Notes: generated by a model from the letters alone, not told the origin. Shown: positions 1 to 13,275, counted from the first letter of the stretch. The stretch is 64,000 nt of DNA from Aspidiotus rigidus (GCA_035079385.1 JAVHKY010000058.1:248001-312000), one strand, 5' to 3'. Program-made: numbers and translations.

Positions 1-2240
1 AGACTGTGAGTAATACTCGAAAACTAGCTCGACCAACCCCTCGTCCGGAATGTACCTGTTGAGTAGATTTATATCATCGCTATTAAGATGACGAATGATT
101 TCAATGTTTTCCAGAGCACGGCGTTTGAAGTAAGCCTTCTCTCTGTGGAGGAGGGTTTCTGACCCCCCCCCCCCTGAAACCATGACCAGTAGTTATAAGG
201 AGGTCAGCAAATGCGGATTCGCCCAAATGCCTTTTTTCCCAATCTTTTAGGTGTTCAGGCACTCTAATTTTAATTTGACGACTAGTCTCGCCTACATACA
301 TCCCATTACAGTCCCTGCAAGCTATGCTATAAACTCCGCTCTTTTCGAGGGGCGGGATAGGGTCCTTTGACCTGAATAGTAGCCCTTTTACCGTCGTAGG
401 ATTATAAAACACCGGACGGAAACCGAAGGGGCGGAGGGCGCGACTCAATTTCGAAGAAAATTTACCCAAGAAGGGGAGTTTAATGAAACGGGTCCTACTA
501 TCGACAGAAGAGTCGCGGGGGAGGGAGGTAGTTGAATCAAGGCAATTCCGCGTGATCTTCCTCCGGACCATAAGGTCAATGTCCACGTTGACCTCATTCA
601 CTCTAGCCAAGTATTTTATAATATTGAGTTCTTTTTGGAAAGCTGCCTGGTTCAGCGGGATGCGGGTTAGCCGATGAATAAAGCTATTAAACGACGCGAA
701 CTTGTGAGAAACAGGGCAGAATGACGAGCCGTGGACGACAATGTCCGTCGAAGTATCTTTTCTATATATATCTCTAACTGAGATGGTGAGATCCAAGAAG
801 TTAATATTTGAACCTCCAACCTCTAAGGTAAATTTGATGGAGGGATATTGAACGTTAAGATACTTAAGAAACTCACCAAGGAGATCTTGGGGACCGGTCC
901 ACGCACATAGAACGTCATCTACATACTTGTACCAATAATGGACGTAATCCAGGAATACTTGGCGTGAAGTGAAGAGGTCAGCCTCAAATTTGGATATGAA
1001 GATCTCCGACACAAGGGAACCCAAAGGGGATCCGATAGGAATGCCAACCTCTTCTGGGAACTCGTAGAATTTCCCATTAAACTTGCAAAAATTAGGGGAC
1101 CAACATACATTAAGTAAATTAAAGAATTCTTGCAACTCTTCATGAGAAGTGTTAAAACGAACGAGGAGGTCACTCATATGTTGCATGGCGACAGTTCTCG
1201 GTATGTTGGGGAACAGGCCGACAACGTCAAAAGATCATAGAGTGGTACCCGGAGGAAGTAAATAGTCTTTAAGTTTATCGGCTAAGGAAACAGAATTTTT
1301 AATCGAGTAAGTAGACTCGTACTCAATGCGAGATTTAAACCATCTATCCAAGTATTTAGCGAGAGAGTAAGCGGGGGAGGAGACATAAGACACAACAGGA
1401 CGCATCGGAGTATCCTTTTTGTGTATCTTAGGCAGCCCATAGAGGAGGCGGGCACCGGATTCGGTTCAAGCAGGCATTTTCTAGTCGAGGGTTTGCTTAT
1501 TAGGACAGAACTCCCATTAATAACCTTCCTAACCTCTTTAACGTATTTGGGGAAATTGAAGTCTGGATTTTCAATGGCCCTACACTGGTAAAGAACTTCT
1601 TCAACTTTGGTAACGTAGGTTGACTTCTCCATAACGACTATAGAATTCCCTTTATCAGCCTTCGTGAGCAATGAATCCTCCTCCTTGAGCTTCCTCCTCA
1701 AACCCTTGATCATCTCCCTCACAGTGCCATTCATGCACGGAAGTGGAGTGTTACGGACCAAATCAGCACACGTTTTTTGAGTATTAACTCCGGGACCGAT
1801 CTTGACAGCTAAGTCAGCGACGACGTTCGCAAGGGCGTCGGCATTATTGGGGGGGGGGGGGGCTAAACTTCAAACCTTTCTCCAACAGAGTAGTCTCGTC
1901 GCGAGTGAATTCTATACGACTGCAATTTATGATGCGAGGCTGAAATTTTTGTACACCAGCATCTATAACATCACCCTTGAAAGATGTAGCCTTGGAGGCT
2001 AAAAGGGAGGAAATTTTTTCATTTTTCTTAGCCTTGAGGTCAGCCTCAAAATCGCGGCACGTATCGTTAACGGATATAATAAAACGATCTAACTCACATG
2101 GATGGAGCAACTCGGAGAGTCTGGAATGCACCAAAAGATTCAGCCTGGTAGTGATGTTAAGTTGGCCGTACCATCTCCGAAGTTCGGATCTGATCCATTT
2201 TTTGGTAATACAACTTTCAAGCTTCTGGGTGGTAATTTTG
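1..2240 (-). mobile_element. Penelope-like retroelement, copy A (degraded, runs off the left edge)
   Basis: This minus-strand relic encodes a Penelope-type reverse transcriptase and a GIY-YIG endonuclease domain. Visible parts in order: an N-terminal region (about 2290-1850), the KADKGNSIVVMEKSTY block (near 1650), an RT motif A region with SFDVVGLFPNI (about 1240), IGSPLGSLVSEIF (about 1030), the catalytic YVDDVLCAW (about 920) and GVYSIACRDCNGMYVGET of the endonuclease (about 310). Breaks seen against copy C are a TGA at 1235-1237 in motif A, a one-base loss in a G run near 1450, and a poly-C length change near 168-177 that ends the endonuclease frame. A G run near 1850 also interrupts the N-terminal frame. 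The 3' end continues beyond position 1. This copy is not functional. Confidence 0.9.
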
Positions 2241-2750
2241 GGATGTATGTAGGCGAGACTAGTCGTCAAATTGAAATTAGAGTGGCTGAACACCTAAAAG
2301 ATTGGGAAAAAAGGCATTTGGGCGAATCCGCATTTGCTGACCACCTTATAACTAGTGGTCATGGTTTCAGGGAGGGGTCAGAAACCCTTCTCCACAGAGA
2401 GAAGGCTTACTTCAAACGCCGTGATCTGGAAAACATTGAAATCATAATAGCGATGATATAAATCTACTCAACAGGTACATTCCGGACGAGGGGTTGGTCG
2501 AGCTAGTTTACGAGTATGGCTCACAGTCTCATTCTTCGCTAGTTCAATCATGATTTCTTCTCTTCCGTCGTTGTGGTTGTTCTCTTTTCCCATCTCGTCG
2601 AGTCGTTTTTTATCTACGCTTGAGAATGGTTGTTTAACCGAAAGCGCGCTCGCGGCTTCCTTTATTTTTATTTTCTGCGGTTCTTGCAAATTGCCCTTCA
2701 GTTTACTTTTTCAAGTCAAGTTTTCATCCTAGTGTGGCAGAGTTTTCAAT
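2241..2750 (+). mobile_element. Penelope-like retroelement, copy B (3' fragment: GIY-YIG plus 3' UTR)
   Basis: Plus-strand sequence starting at GGGATGTATGTAGGCGAG encodes the last part of the GIY-YIG domain (MYVGETSRQIEI, then HLKDWEKRHLGESAFADHL), a short C-terminal extension and the 3' UTR, which has a TTTATTTTTATTTTCTGCGG stretch. It is over 90 percent like copies A and C by eye. It lacks all RT coding sequence and joins copy A in inverted orientation at about 2240. The right boundary is uncertain. Inverted partial copies are typical of Penelope-like insertions. Confidence 0.88.
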
Positions 2751-5700
2751 AAAATTGCAATTCCTCAAGAAGATGGTCTGACGGCTTTGTCTATCCCTGC
2801 TTAGGTGCTCTCGTAAGTAGAGTAAATTCCTAAGAATCTTTTGTCCAAATAAAAATAGCTACCGTGCACACGGTTGACTTTTATCTTTTTCCTTGAAAAC
2901 AAGTATACGGGTTTAATATGATCTGGATATGAATTAAATGCCTCCATTCTTTTTCAAGTCATAATTTGTAATCGTAGACTAAAATAATTAAGCGTACCGC
3001 ATTCGTATGTACGCCGAACAATCATAAAACTATCGATATCGAACTTTTACTCCTATATAAATAGCTAGCATAAATATCAATTTTCAAAGTTATCGAGTAG
3101 TTCCATTAAATGCTCGAGTGCGTCGAAGTATTTGCTCATTCTCTGGCCAAGAAACCGGTATTTTTTCATTCTCATTACTCCTGCGTGATGTCTGAAGTAC
3201 AGTGTAAGTAATATATGTGGTCATGATTGTACTCGCTTAGGGAATGATATCCCAATAAGTTAAACGGTATTGTTAGCGATACAGAAATAAATTCAAATGA
3301 GTATAGCAGGCTGGACGCGACTACGGTTATTTGTTAATTACTAAAATGGAATAACGACAAGCTTATAAGCGGATTCGCATATAGGTTGTTAATCTGTCCG
3401 AGGGCGCCGGTCGGATACTGCCGTTTTATTCCGCAATCGGATATAAAATCGCCAATAAAAATGTTGGCGTTTATTCTCTCTTTTTTTCCCCACATCCCAA
3501 ATGTTTCTCTCGTCTGGAAAAACTTTTTTCCAAAGCGTATTGTCGACGCTTTTGAGTATAAAGTTTTATGAATTTTGTACAACGGTGTACGGACATTCTT
3601 TCTGGTTTTTCATCCCCCTCGACGATAACGACAGCAAGGGTGACTCATAACCAATACGATAGCCACTTCCAGTATGTCTCGTCCCCCAAATTGCGAACTG
3701 TATACGTGATAGTCGAATGAATGTGGTAATTTAGTTGTCGTCATCTCGCATACGTCGTCGAGCTGGGGGCGCTGGCAAAGTTTAGAAAAAAATCTTGATA
3801 ACGAGCCGAAAAACGCGAATATTATTACGTTTAAACGGCGCGAACAAGATTTACGCAATCGCTTCGCTGGCCAGCTATATGAAATATCGAGTGTGGGAGA
3901 GAAATCATATTTTTCGATAGGACTAAAGAAAATTGGTAAATATTTCACTGCTAAGGCGTCCCATCTATTAAGCGAGTTGATTTACGGATAACAGTCTTTC
4001 TTTAATACGGAAGAGAGTAATCCTGCGCGGATGGAAGCTTTTGCGTTGATACTCGCTACCCTTCTTGCCTTTCCTACTCGTTATAATGTCTAAATATTGT
4101 CATTCTTCTGTGTACCGAGTACAACTGTACATGTTAATTCTCCTGGATTCGGTGAGCGGCAAATTTAACGATGCGGGCGTATCATTCTACAGTACATAGA
4201 ATAGGTGTGCGTGTCTAAGACGTTCGTGGGAGACTAATTGTCTTCGAGAACGCATTCATCAAATTGTGCTCTGTGACGGTTGTTAGTTTCGCTCCATAGT
4301 TTTTATTTATATTTAAATTGTGTGCACGAATTTTAATTTTATCCTCGAAAGAAGTTTTTTTCACGAAATTCAAATTATTTTCAATAGGACATCGAACTTT
4401 TGCGAGGAAATAATGACATGTAAGCTCTAATCCGAATGGTGTACAGAAAGCAAAGAGTTTCAAGGTTTACAGCCTCAAATCAGAAATCATGAAACTGTCT
4501 TGAAACAATTTATTGTATTCAGTTACACAGCAATATTTACTTATCCCTTTCTTCACTTGTAAGTTGTTTTGAAGTAAAAAAATAAATTCATAGTCTTCGG
4601 TGCAGAGCTGGGTAGCCGCTAGCTGTCCTAACGCTGAACTAGGCCTGAAAGCTCTGAAATTTTACGAAACAACGAAAACGTATAAATTTCTGTGACTGTA
4701 AGGCAACCTCAAAAAGCTAAGGCAATGGAAGTGATCTGAGGGTGATACAAAGGAGCTTATGTGATTTTCATGTAGTACTAACTTGGCACGAACGATCGCG
4801 TCCATACTTAACTTTAGACATGGTTCACAGACCTCCGATTGACTTCTATGGCCTATCTTCGGGGATGGGGGCAGTACGAACAAATTTCGGTCAACACTGT
4901 CTGCTATGAACGAAGTGCAAACGATGCAGAATTCAGTATGGTGGTGCATATATAATTATATACAGCCTCTCGGTCGATCTCTGAGAGCAGGGGGAGTACA
5001 AATCATTTCAATCAATACAATCTAGCACTAGCGCAGTACAAACGACTCATATGGGCTTGGACCTCAAATTCGAGTTATTGATTCACCGAAGTACACAAAA
5101 TCTTGAGGCTAATCCTAACCTATGACTTCATAAGAGAGCCGAACTAGACTACCTGATACCTTTGCCTGGTATGACGTCACGACACTCATACATGGATAGG
5201 GCTTTATCTCTATATCTTAAACATTCAATTCCTCTTCCATTAGACCGACGTAAAGCAAGTACCATCACGATACACACAAGGCAAACGAGTATGCAATTTA
5301 CGGTCGGTCTTTTCTCAAGGTGATTGGAAACTTCACCAGGGTTCACCGAGGTTGACGTATGTCAACTAAGGAAATTCTGGAATACCTCAAGTTTCAAGGC
5401 CACGCTTATTCTATGACGTCATCAAAGGGAAGAAACTAGACTAATTCCTTAGCCTAGGCCACGAAGATCTAAAACGCTGAAAGTCCTCATTATTCTCCTT
5501 TAAAAAGATCTTCCTCTAAAGAAATTTTGTCGAACGGATTGATGACGTCAGTAGAAAGTTGAAGATTCTGGCAATAAAAGTCATTATTTTCACGCTGAAA
5601 AAATTTGGCTCATCTGCTTTTCAACTGTTTGATTAGAAAGTTTTGGACGAGCGTTTTTGCCTATAATCCTACTGTTACGCCATCTATTTGTAATTTATTA

Positions 5701-6864
5701 CTGAAGTATAATTATGAGCAGTTTCTTAGGAGACTCTATAATCTCCGATCCAGCGGAAGCGGCGGACAAATTACTTTTGAGGGTATTCTTGAATAAGCCA
5801 GCGTTTTGGAATGAATACAATGTGAAGCCGAGAGGGAGAGAGAGAAAGACGGGGGTGCGCAACTAGTGGTCTAATTAAATTCTTTCAATTCTTCTTAGCG
5901 GTAAGAAACGCACAATTTGTCTTACTTGAGGGAAGAGGTGAGGGGAAGATTTTCAAAAAACGTCGACATCCGACATTTGTGACGTTATCTATGACCTCGA
6001 ACTTACTTAGGGGCTTGCAAATATTCAACGCTATGAGCCTCTGTAAATATCAGCCTAGAGGAAGGTTGAGCTCTAAACCTTTAAGCTAGACCTATGATTG
6101 TCTTAAGCTGAAATTCTCCTCTAAGCATAAAAGTTAGGCATACAACCAGCGGCGGATTTTTGCTCAGGTAACATAGGCGAAGCAAATTTTTGGATGTATT
6201 CTTATCAAGAAATACAAAAAAAAAAATGATAATAATAATAATAAATTTACTTCTTTCCATCTAAATGATGGCAATTCAGTCATGATCAGGCTGGCACTTA
6301 GCTGCCTGCCTGCGCCACAAAAAATTTGGATTAACCGCTGCGTACAACTAACATAAGCAAGGTCCAAAGAAGGATTTTAGGCTAAGACTCTTCGAGTTGG
6401 GACTTAGGATCAAGCTTGAGTTGGTTAATTGGTTGTCAAGAAAAAGTACGTGGTGAAGAGAAGCATGACATCATCAATGGACACAGATGGAAGGAGATGA
6501 AGAAAAACTGGAAAAAATGTTGTCTACAATCATGTAATTGAAGCCTATCAGTATATTTGTAGATAACACCCTGCTAATGGAAGGATCGGACATCATAGAT
6601 GAGTTCATTGTAGAGGAAGGACTTACGAAAATCAAATACACGCTCTATGACGTCATCAGTGACCTTGACCTACTTTGGGGCCTTGGAGAAATTTCGACAT
6701 TTGTCACTTTCATTACACTAGGTCTAACGTAGAATATAATAGACTACATTAACCCTGTACTAGGCTCAAAATTTGTATACTGGGTTCAACATACAGTATA
6801 CTAGGCTATACTAGGTCTATATCGTAGCTATCCCTGGTAATACTTCGCATAGAATATAATTTTG
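2751..6864. other. No gene seen
   Basis: About 4.1 kb of mixed composition. Short ORFs up to 112 codons occur on both strands without recognisable motifs. From about 5150 to 6660 the TGACGTCA palindrome or close forms recur (about 5167, 5413, 5543, 6650), and the phrase CTATGACGTCATC occurs twice. This suggests an unidentified dispersed repeat. Confidence 0.5.
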
Positions 6865-6955
6865 ACTCCTATCATATTATATAGCTCAGGTGTCAACATT
6901 TTTTCAGTACCCCTCCTATCATATATAGCTCAAGAGTCAACATTCTTTCAAGTTC
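6865..6955 (+). repeat. Two units of the 45-bp repeat, left of satellite block 1
   Basis: Two diverged units read CCTATCATATATAGCTCAAG followed by AGTCAACATTCTTTCAAGT. They belong to the family that forms the large array at 39.1-41.0 kb. The 26-bp satellite starts immediately after the second unit. Confidence 0.8.
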
Positions 6956-6956
6956 G

Positions 6957-9906
6957 TTATGCAATGCTGGACCACACATTCCATAAGCAATGCTTAACAA
7001 TATAATCTGTAAGCAATGCTGAACCACATATTACATAAGCAATGCTGAACCACATATTCCATAAGCAATGCTGAACCAAATATTCCATTAGCAATACTGA
7101 CTCACATATTCCATAAGCAATTCTGATCCATATATTCCATAAGCAATACTGAATCACTTATCCCATAAGCAATGCTGAACCACAAATTCCATAAGCAATG
7201 CCGAACCATATATTCCATAGAAATGCTGAACCAAATATTCCATGAGCAATTCTGATCCATATATTCCATAAGCAATACTGAATCACTTATTCCATAAGCA
7301 ATGCTGAACCACATATTCCATAAGCAATGCTGAACCACATATTCCATATGCAATGCTGAACCAAATATTCCATAAGCAATACTGAATCAAATATTCCGTA
7401 AGAAATGCTGAACCACATATTCCATAAGCAATGCCAAACCATATATTCCATAGAAATGCTGAACCAAATATTCCATAAGAAATGCAGAACCAAATATTCC
7501 ATGAGCAATGCTTAACCACATATTCTGTAAGCAATGCTGAACCACATATTCCATAAGCAATGCTGAAGCATATATTCCATAGGCAATGCTGAACCAAATA
7601 TTCCATAAGCAATGCTGAACCACATATTCCATAAGCAATGCTGAACCACATATTCCATAAGCAATGCCGAACCATATATTCCATAGAAATGATGAACCAA
7701 ATATTCCATAAGAAATGCTGAACCATATATTCCATAAGCAATACTGAATCACTTATTCCATAAGCAATGCTGAACCACATATTCCATAAGCAATGCTGAA
7801 GCATATATTCCATAGGCAATGCTGAACCAAATATACCATAAGCAATGCTGAACCACATATTCCATAAGCAATGCTGAACTACCTATTCCATATGCAATGC
7901 TGAACCATATATTCCATAGAAATGATGAACCAAATATTCCATAACAAATGCTGAACCATATATTCCATAAGCAATACTGAATCACTTATTCCATAAGCAA
8001 TGCTGAACCACATATTCCATAAGCAATGCTGAACCACATATTCCATAAGCAATGCCGAACCATATATTCCATAGAAATGATGAACCAAATATTCCATAAC
8101 AAATGCTGAACCATATATTCCATAAGCAATACTGAATCACTTATTCCATAAGCAATGCTGAACCACATATTCCATAAGCAATGCTGAACCATATATTCCA
8201 TAGGCAATGCTGAACCAAATATTCCATAAGCAATGCTGAACCACATATTCCATAAGCAATGCTGAACCACATATTCCATAAGCAATGCCGAACCATATAT
8301 TCCATAGAAATGATGAACCAAATATTCCATAACAAATGCTGAACCATATATTCCATAAGCAATACTGAATCACTTATTCCATAAGCAATGCTGAACCACA
8401 TATTCCATAAGCAATGCTGAAGCATATATTCCATAGGCAATGCTGAACCAAATATACCATAAGCAATGCTGAACCACATATTCCATAAGCAATGCTGAAC
8501 TACCTATTCCATATGCAATGCTGAACCATATATTCCATAGAAATGATGAACCAAATATTCCATAAGCAATGCTGAACCATATATTCCATAAGCAATACTG
8601 AATCACTTATTCCATAAGCAATGCTGAACCACATATTCCATAAGCAATGCTGAACCACATATTCCATAAGCAATGCCGAACCATATATTCCATAGAAATG
8701 ATGAACCAAATATTCCATAACAAATGCTGAACCATATATTCCATAAGCAATACTGAATCACTTATTCCATAAGCAATGCTGAACCACATATTCCATAAGC
8801 AATGCTGAAGCATATATTCCATAGGCAATGCTGAACCAAATATACCATAAGCAATGCTGAACCACATATTCCATAAGCAATGCTGAACTACCTATTCCAT
8901 ATGCAATGCTGAACCAAATATACCATAAGCAATGCTGAACCACATATTCCATAAGCAATGCTGACCCAAATATTCTATAAACAATGCTGGACCACATATT
9001 CCATTAGCAGTGCTGAACCACACATTCCATAAGCAATGCTGAACTATATATTCCATAAGCAATGCTTAACCACATATTCTGTAAGCAATGCTGAACCGAA
9101 TATTCCATAAGCAATACCGAATCAAATATTCCGTAAGCAATGCTGAACCACATATTCCATAAGCAATGCTAAACCACATATTCCATAAGCAATACTAAAC
9201 CACATATTCCATAAGCAATGCTGAACCATATATTCCATAGAAATGCTGAACCAAATATTCCATGAGCAATTCTCATCCATATGTTCCATAAGCAATACTG
9301 AACCACATATTCCATAAGCAATGCTGAACCACATATTCCATAAGCAATACTAAACCACATATTCCATAAGCAATGCTGAACCACATATTCCATAGGCAAT
9401 GCCGAACCACATATTCCATAAGCAATGCTGAACCACATATTCCATAAGCAATGCTGAACCACATATTCCATATGCAATGCTGAACCAAATATTCCATAAG
9501 CAATGCTGACCCAAATATTCTATAAACAATGCTGGACCACATATTCCATAAGCAGTGCTGAACCACATATTCCATAAGCAATGCTGAACCATATATTCCA
9601 TAAGCAATGCTTAACCACATATTCCATAAGCAATGCAGAACCACATATTCCATACGCAATGCTGAACCACATATTCCATAAGCAATGCTGAACCACATAT
9701 TCCTTAAGCAATGCTGAACCATATATTCCATGAGCAATTGTGAACCAAATATCCCATAAGCAGTGCTGAACCGTATATTCCATTATCAATGACCACATAT
9801 TCCATGAGCATTGCTGAACCACATATTCCATAAGCAATGTTGAACCATATCATCGGCAAACCAAATATTTGGTGGTTCAGCATTGCTTACAGAATATGTG
9901 GTTCGG
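6957..9906 (-). repeat. 26-bp satellite block 1 (about 113 monomers)
   Basis: Tandem monomers of 26 bp have the core CCATAAGCAATGCTGAACC on the plus strand, followed by ACATATT or a close variant. Recurring variants such as CCATAGAAATGATGAACC mark higher-order units spaced 233 and 155 bp apart between 7.68 and 8.69 kb. Read on the minus strand, the consensus has no stop codon in any frame. Because 26 is not a multiple of 3, every translation cycles with a 26-residue period (MEYVVQHCLWNMWFSIAYGI, then CGSALL). The many apparent ORFs here are therefore a property of the repeat, and I do not call genes. At the right end (9872-9906) the last unit is inverted. Confidence 0.97.
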
Positions 9907-10224
9907 CAAACTTTTCTTTTCCAACAAAATTTTATCAATCTTCCAACAAATGGTGATTGTTCAAGGGTGAGATTGTGATCAAGGAGAGACGGAGTGGTCG
10001 AGCCGGACGTTTGTGAGAACTGAGCAGGAGAGGAAGTCTCAACCGGACAACATCGCTCGATCTTTTTGGACCGGCATTTCAATTACATTTTTTGTGTTGC
10101 AGGTTCAAGAATCCTTTAGGAAAAACAAACGAAATACAGCTCAACATTCCACAATAAAAATTATCGGGACTAATATCTTGCATCATGAAAACTGCAGGTG
10201 TTATAATTAAAAAAAAAAACAATT

Positions 10225-10690
10225 TGACTCATAGAACAGGTTCCATGCGATCCTCATTCAACTTTGTTGAGGAAGCCGTCGTGTTTTCAAGTCCCTGGCG
10301 CGCGGGCCAAATTTTTTCCAAGTTCCCTTTCTATCATATATAGTTCAAGAGTCCAAATTTACGCCATGCGCCGTCCTGTGAAAAACTTAGAAAAATGTTG
10401 ACTCCTATCGTATATAAATAGCTCACGAGTCAACATTTTTCCAAGTCCCCCTCCTACCATATATAGCTCAGAGTTCGAAACTGGTCTATGTCCCCCTCCT
10501 ATCATATATAACTCGGGAGTCGTACCCCCTCCGTGACGTCACCAACCCCGTGACATAATCCACTTCATGACGTCTTCAGCCTCGTGACGTCATCAACCTC
10601 GGGCTGCTCGCGGACGAAAATTTTCTAAAAGTAATCACATCAAAAGGGAGAGCGTGTTTCCCTCTGAAGGAGGATGGCTGGCGGAAAGCA
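10225..10690 (+). repeat. Composite repeat module right of satellite block 1
   Basis: In order it holds a segment with CATAGAACAGGTTCCATGCG and GAGGAAGCCGTCG (10233-10280), four diverged 45-bp units with CTATCATATATAG-type cores (about 10325-10515), a cluster of TGACGTCA-like sites (10533-10595), and GCGGACG...TTTTCTAAAAGTAATC...GAGCGTGTTTCCC (10611-10661). The first, second and last parts recur together at 40.68-41.11 kb. A second, weaker copy of the AACAGG segment lies at 11100-11175. Confidence 0.72.
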
Positions 10691-10699
10691 AACTTCTTC

Positions 10700-12910
10700 C
10701 AAAAGCATCTCATAAAACAGGTACCCTGTTTAAATAAGCATACGCGCTTTAGGGCTTATGGCTTGTGGCCATCACCAGATATCTTACCAACACTCCTGAC
10801 GATATCTTTGTTGTTCCTCTTCCGTAGACCACCTACAACCCACTGGATAACTGATGAGACAAACGTCTCACGGAAGTCACAATTTCCTCAAGTCTCCCTC
10901 CTCTGTATGGCTCGTGGTTTGGAATTTTCACAAACTCAAAATTACAATCATCAAATTCGCTTTTGAACCGGTGCTATGGGAGTCTTTTCGAAAATTTTAG
11001 CGTCCCGCCGTTCGGCAAAAACTGACTCATCCTAATGTAGGGTTTGGACTTGGAAACATTTCGACTTGTGAGTCGTATTGTATAAATTTTGACTTTCAAG
11101 TCGGGACTTCAATTTTGAAAACAATTCTGAATACCAAAACCAATTCGACCCATAGAACAGGTTGTCGAGGAAACTGTTATTTTGACATATTTTCCATTCG
11201 ATCGTTTTCTATCAAAAAGTATAGGTATTTGGCAAAATATTACGAGGCTCCAAACCCTGCCCAAGGGAATAACATTTCCTATTCTAATCCGGCCAAAATA
11301 CGTCTGCCAAGCCAAAATGTTACTTCGTTTTCTCATTCGTTTACTTTAACTACGAAAAAAGACGGTGTAAAAATTTCAACGTTGTTGTTCTTCAGTCATT
11401 ATCTCATTATCCCTGGAAGCGAGTCAATCCCTTCTTGGAGGATTTAGGCCGAGAGAAAATTTTTATGTTATAGTGTTAAGATAATGATAGCAAGCAGGAA
11501 GTGTACCGGGTTGTGGCTGTAAGGTATGCGAGAGCCCGAAACAGAGAATACGTCTTTTCGCGAGTAATGCCGTCGTTCGTCGTTGTCGTCGTGCGGGTAG
11601 GAGAAGGAAATAAACATGCAAATTTATAACATTCAGGGTTTATTCCTCGGTATTAACATAATAGCGTTATAAAGCCCCAAAACTACCGAAAACGGATTTT
11701 TAGACGAATTTTCGGCGACTTGAAAAAGACTATTATAGCGATCTCGTCGCAGCGTGCAACCACCGAGCAACGGAAATTCGTCAATTTTTACGTAGTTTTT
11801 TTTTAGTTTTGGTTTTAAATTTAATTTACATTGTTCGAACGAGATATCGCATTAAGTTTTTTGGTGTAAACTCGGCTTTTCAACTTTGGCCGCCAAAAGC
11901 TGCTATAAAGCTATTGTACACGAGAGAGCTATAGTACAAAGTATACGAGTATAAAGTATACAATCTTGCTACATTATTATCGTCATCATCATTATTGATT
12001 TTCAACTGCGATTACCGACCTTTATTTCAGAAAAATTGGTCTTGTTCGCAGTATAATATGTGCTTACGTTATATCGCTGGCGTTTGCGATTATTGCACCA
12101 TTCTCCATAAATTTCACGCGATGACAATCTAATATTCGAAAATCGCTTATAATAATAAGTTGAAAATATTTTTTGCAATCGCATCTTTTCGTTGCTTCCA
12201 TTGCTCGCGTTCCTTTTTTCGCGACAGGAAAAAAAGCTATCTCGCAAGTTGATTAAGAAAGCATTTTTGTTATTAGAACGAGCAACGTCATTTCGATTAG
12301 GTGAAGTCGAGGCAATTAAAAAGTTTTAATTGAATCGAAGAGCGATTACGAAGATGTGTAACTTGAACGGTTTACTGGACAAATACGAGACTCCCTTGAC
12401 TTTTGACTTTTCAGCGTCGTAAACGACATTTGAAGAATTTCAAATTCGAGTTCAATCGAGAGACAAGCAGCTGTACTCCTTAGAGGGATGTTTTAGCGAA
12501 TTCTTATAAAACGAGTATTATATAGTCGGATACTTTTCACCTGCTGCTGATGCCACCCCTTACTTCCCAAAAATAAATTTCGAAGTATCGTTCTTCGGCG
12601 AATTCTTCGAATGTTAATTTCAAAACTTTTGCGCGGGACTTTCTTCAATTCTACATTTTTCGCGCGACTGTCAACGAAAACTTTCTTCGTGTTCTTTATG
12701 CCTGGGAAAGACCGGAGGTCGAAATATTTGAGTTGTTTACTAAACTAATGGAAGCGGACGAAGACATGAATATTTTCACCCAGCGAAGAGTTTGAGAGTA
12801 GTTTTTTCAAAAGCAAGAGTCATATTCATATTTTCTCGCTTTGCGTACCGACGTAATCATTATCACGAGAAACATCTTATCGTGGTACATACAATATTAA
12901 CGTAAGCATT
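10700..12910. other. No gene seen
   Basis: Ordinary intergenic composition. Contains a weak extra copy of the AACAGG module (11100-11175). The ORFs at 11115-11447 (plus) and 12002-12247 (minus) show no motif or codon pattern I can support. Confidence 0.45.
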
Positions 12911-12914
12911 CCTG

Positions 12915-13275
12915 ATAGCTGCCGATGATGGTCCAAATCTTTTGTGTTGATGGCGACCATTGCTCGTTTCTTAAGGTCTTGGAGATGTTCTTTCCATGAG
13001 AGCTTATGGTCAAAGTTTAGTCCGAGAAATTTAGCAGATAGGCACACTTGCACTGTGAGGGTTATATTATTTAGCTGGAGGGTGATTTGTGGTGGACTGC
13101 GTTTCCGAGTGAAGATTATGCATTTTGTTTTCGACAACGAGAAGCGTAGACCAGTGGTTTTACTCCATTCTTCGAGGTTGTGTAGGCAGAGTTGTAGGAG
13201 GTTTTGTGCATAAAGTAGGTTGTTTGTTTGTAAGGTGATATTGAGGTCGTCCGCATAGAGTCTCGACTGGATAGG
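12915..13275 (-). pseudogene. LINE reverse transcriptase fragment (I/Jockey-like)
   Basis: About 115 codons on the minus strand encode the catalytic RLYADDLNI motif (about 13255), then LEEWSKTTGLRFSLSKTK and IIFTRKR, then FLGLNFDHKLSWKEHLQDL. This is the usual palm-to-thumb order of non-LTR retrotransposons. The match begins abruptly upstream of YADD and decays near 12915, so both ends are missing. It is a dead fragment. Confidence 0.85.

Noticed and set aside
6957..9837. Many minus-strand ORFs of 60-190 codons with a repeated MEYVVQHCLW pattern
   Set aside because: They are translations of the 26-bp satellite, which has no stop codon on that strand; overlapping frames give the same peptide period. 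No independent sign of a gene.
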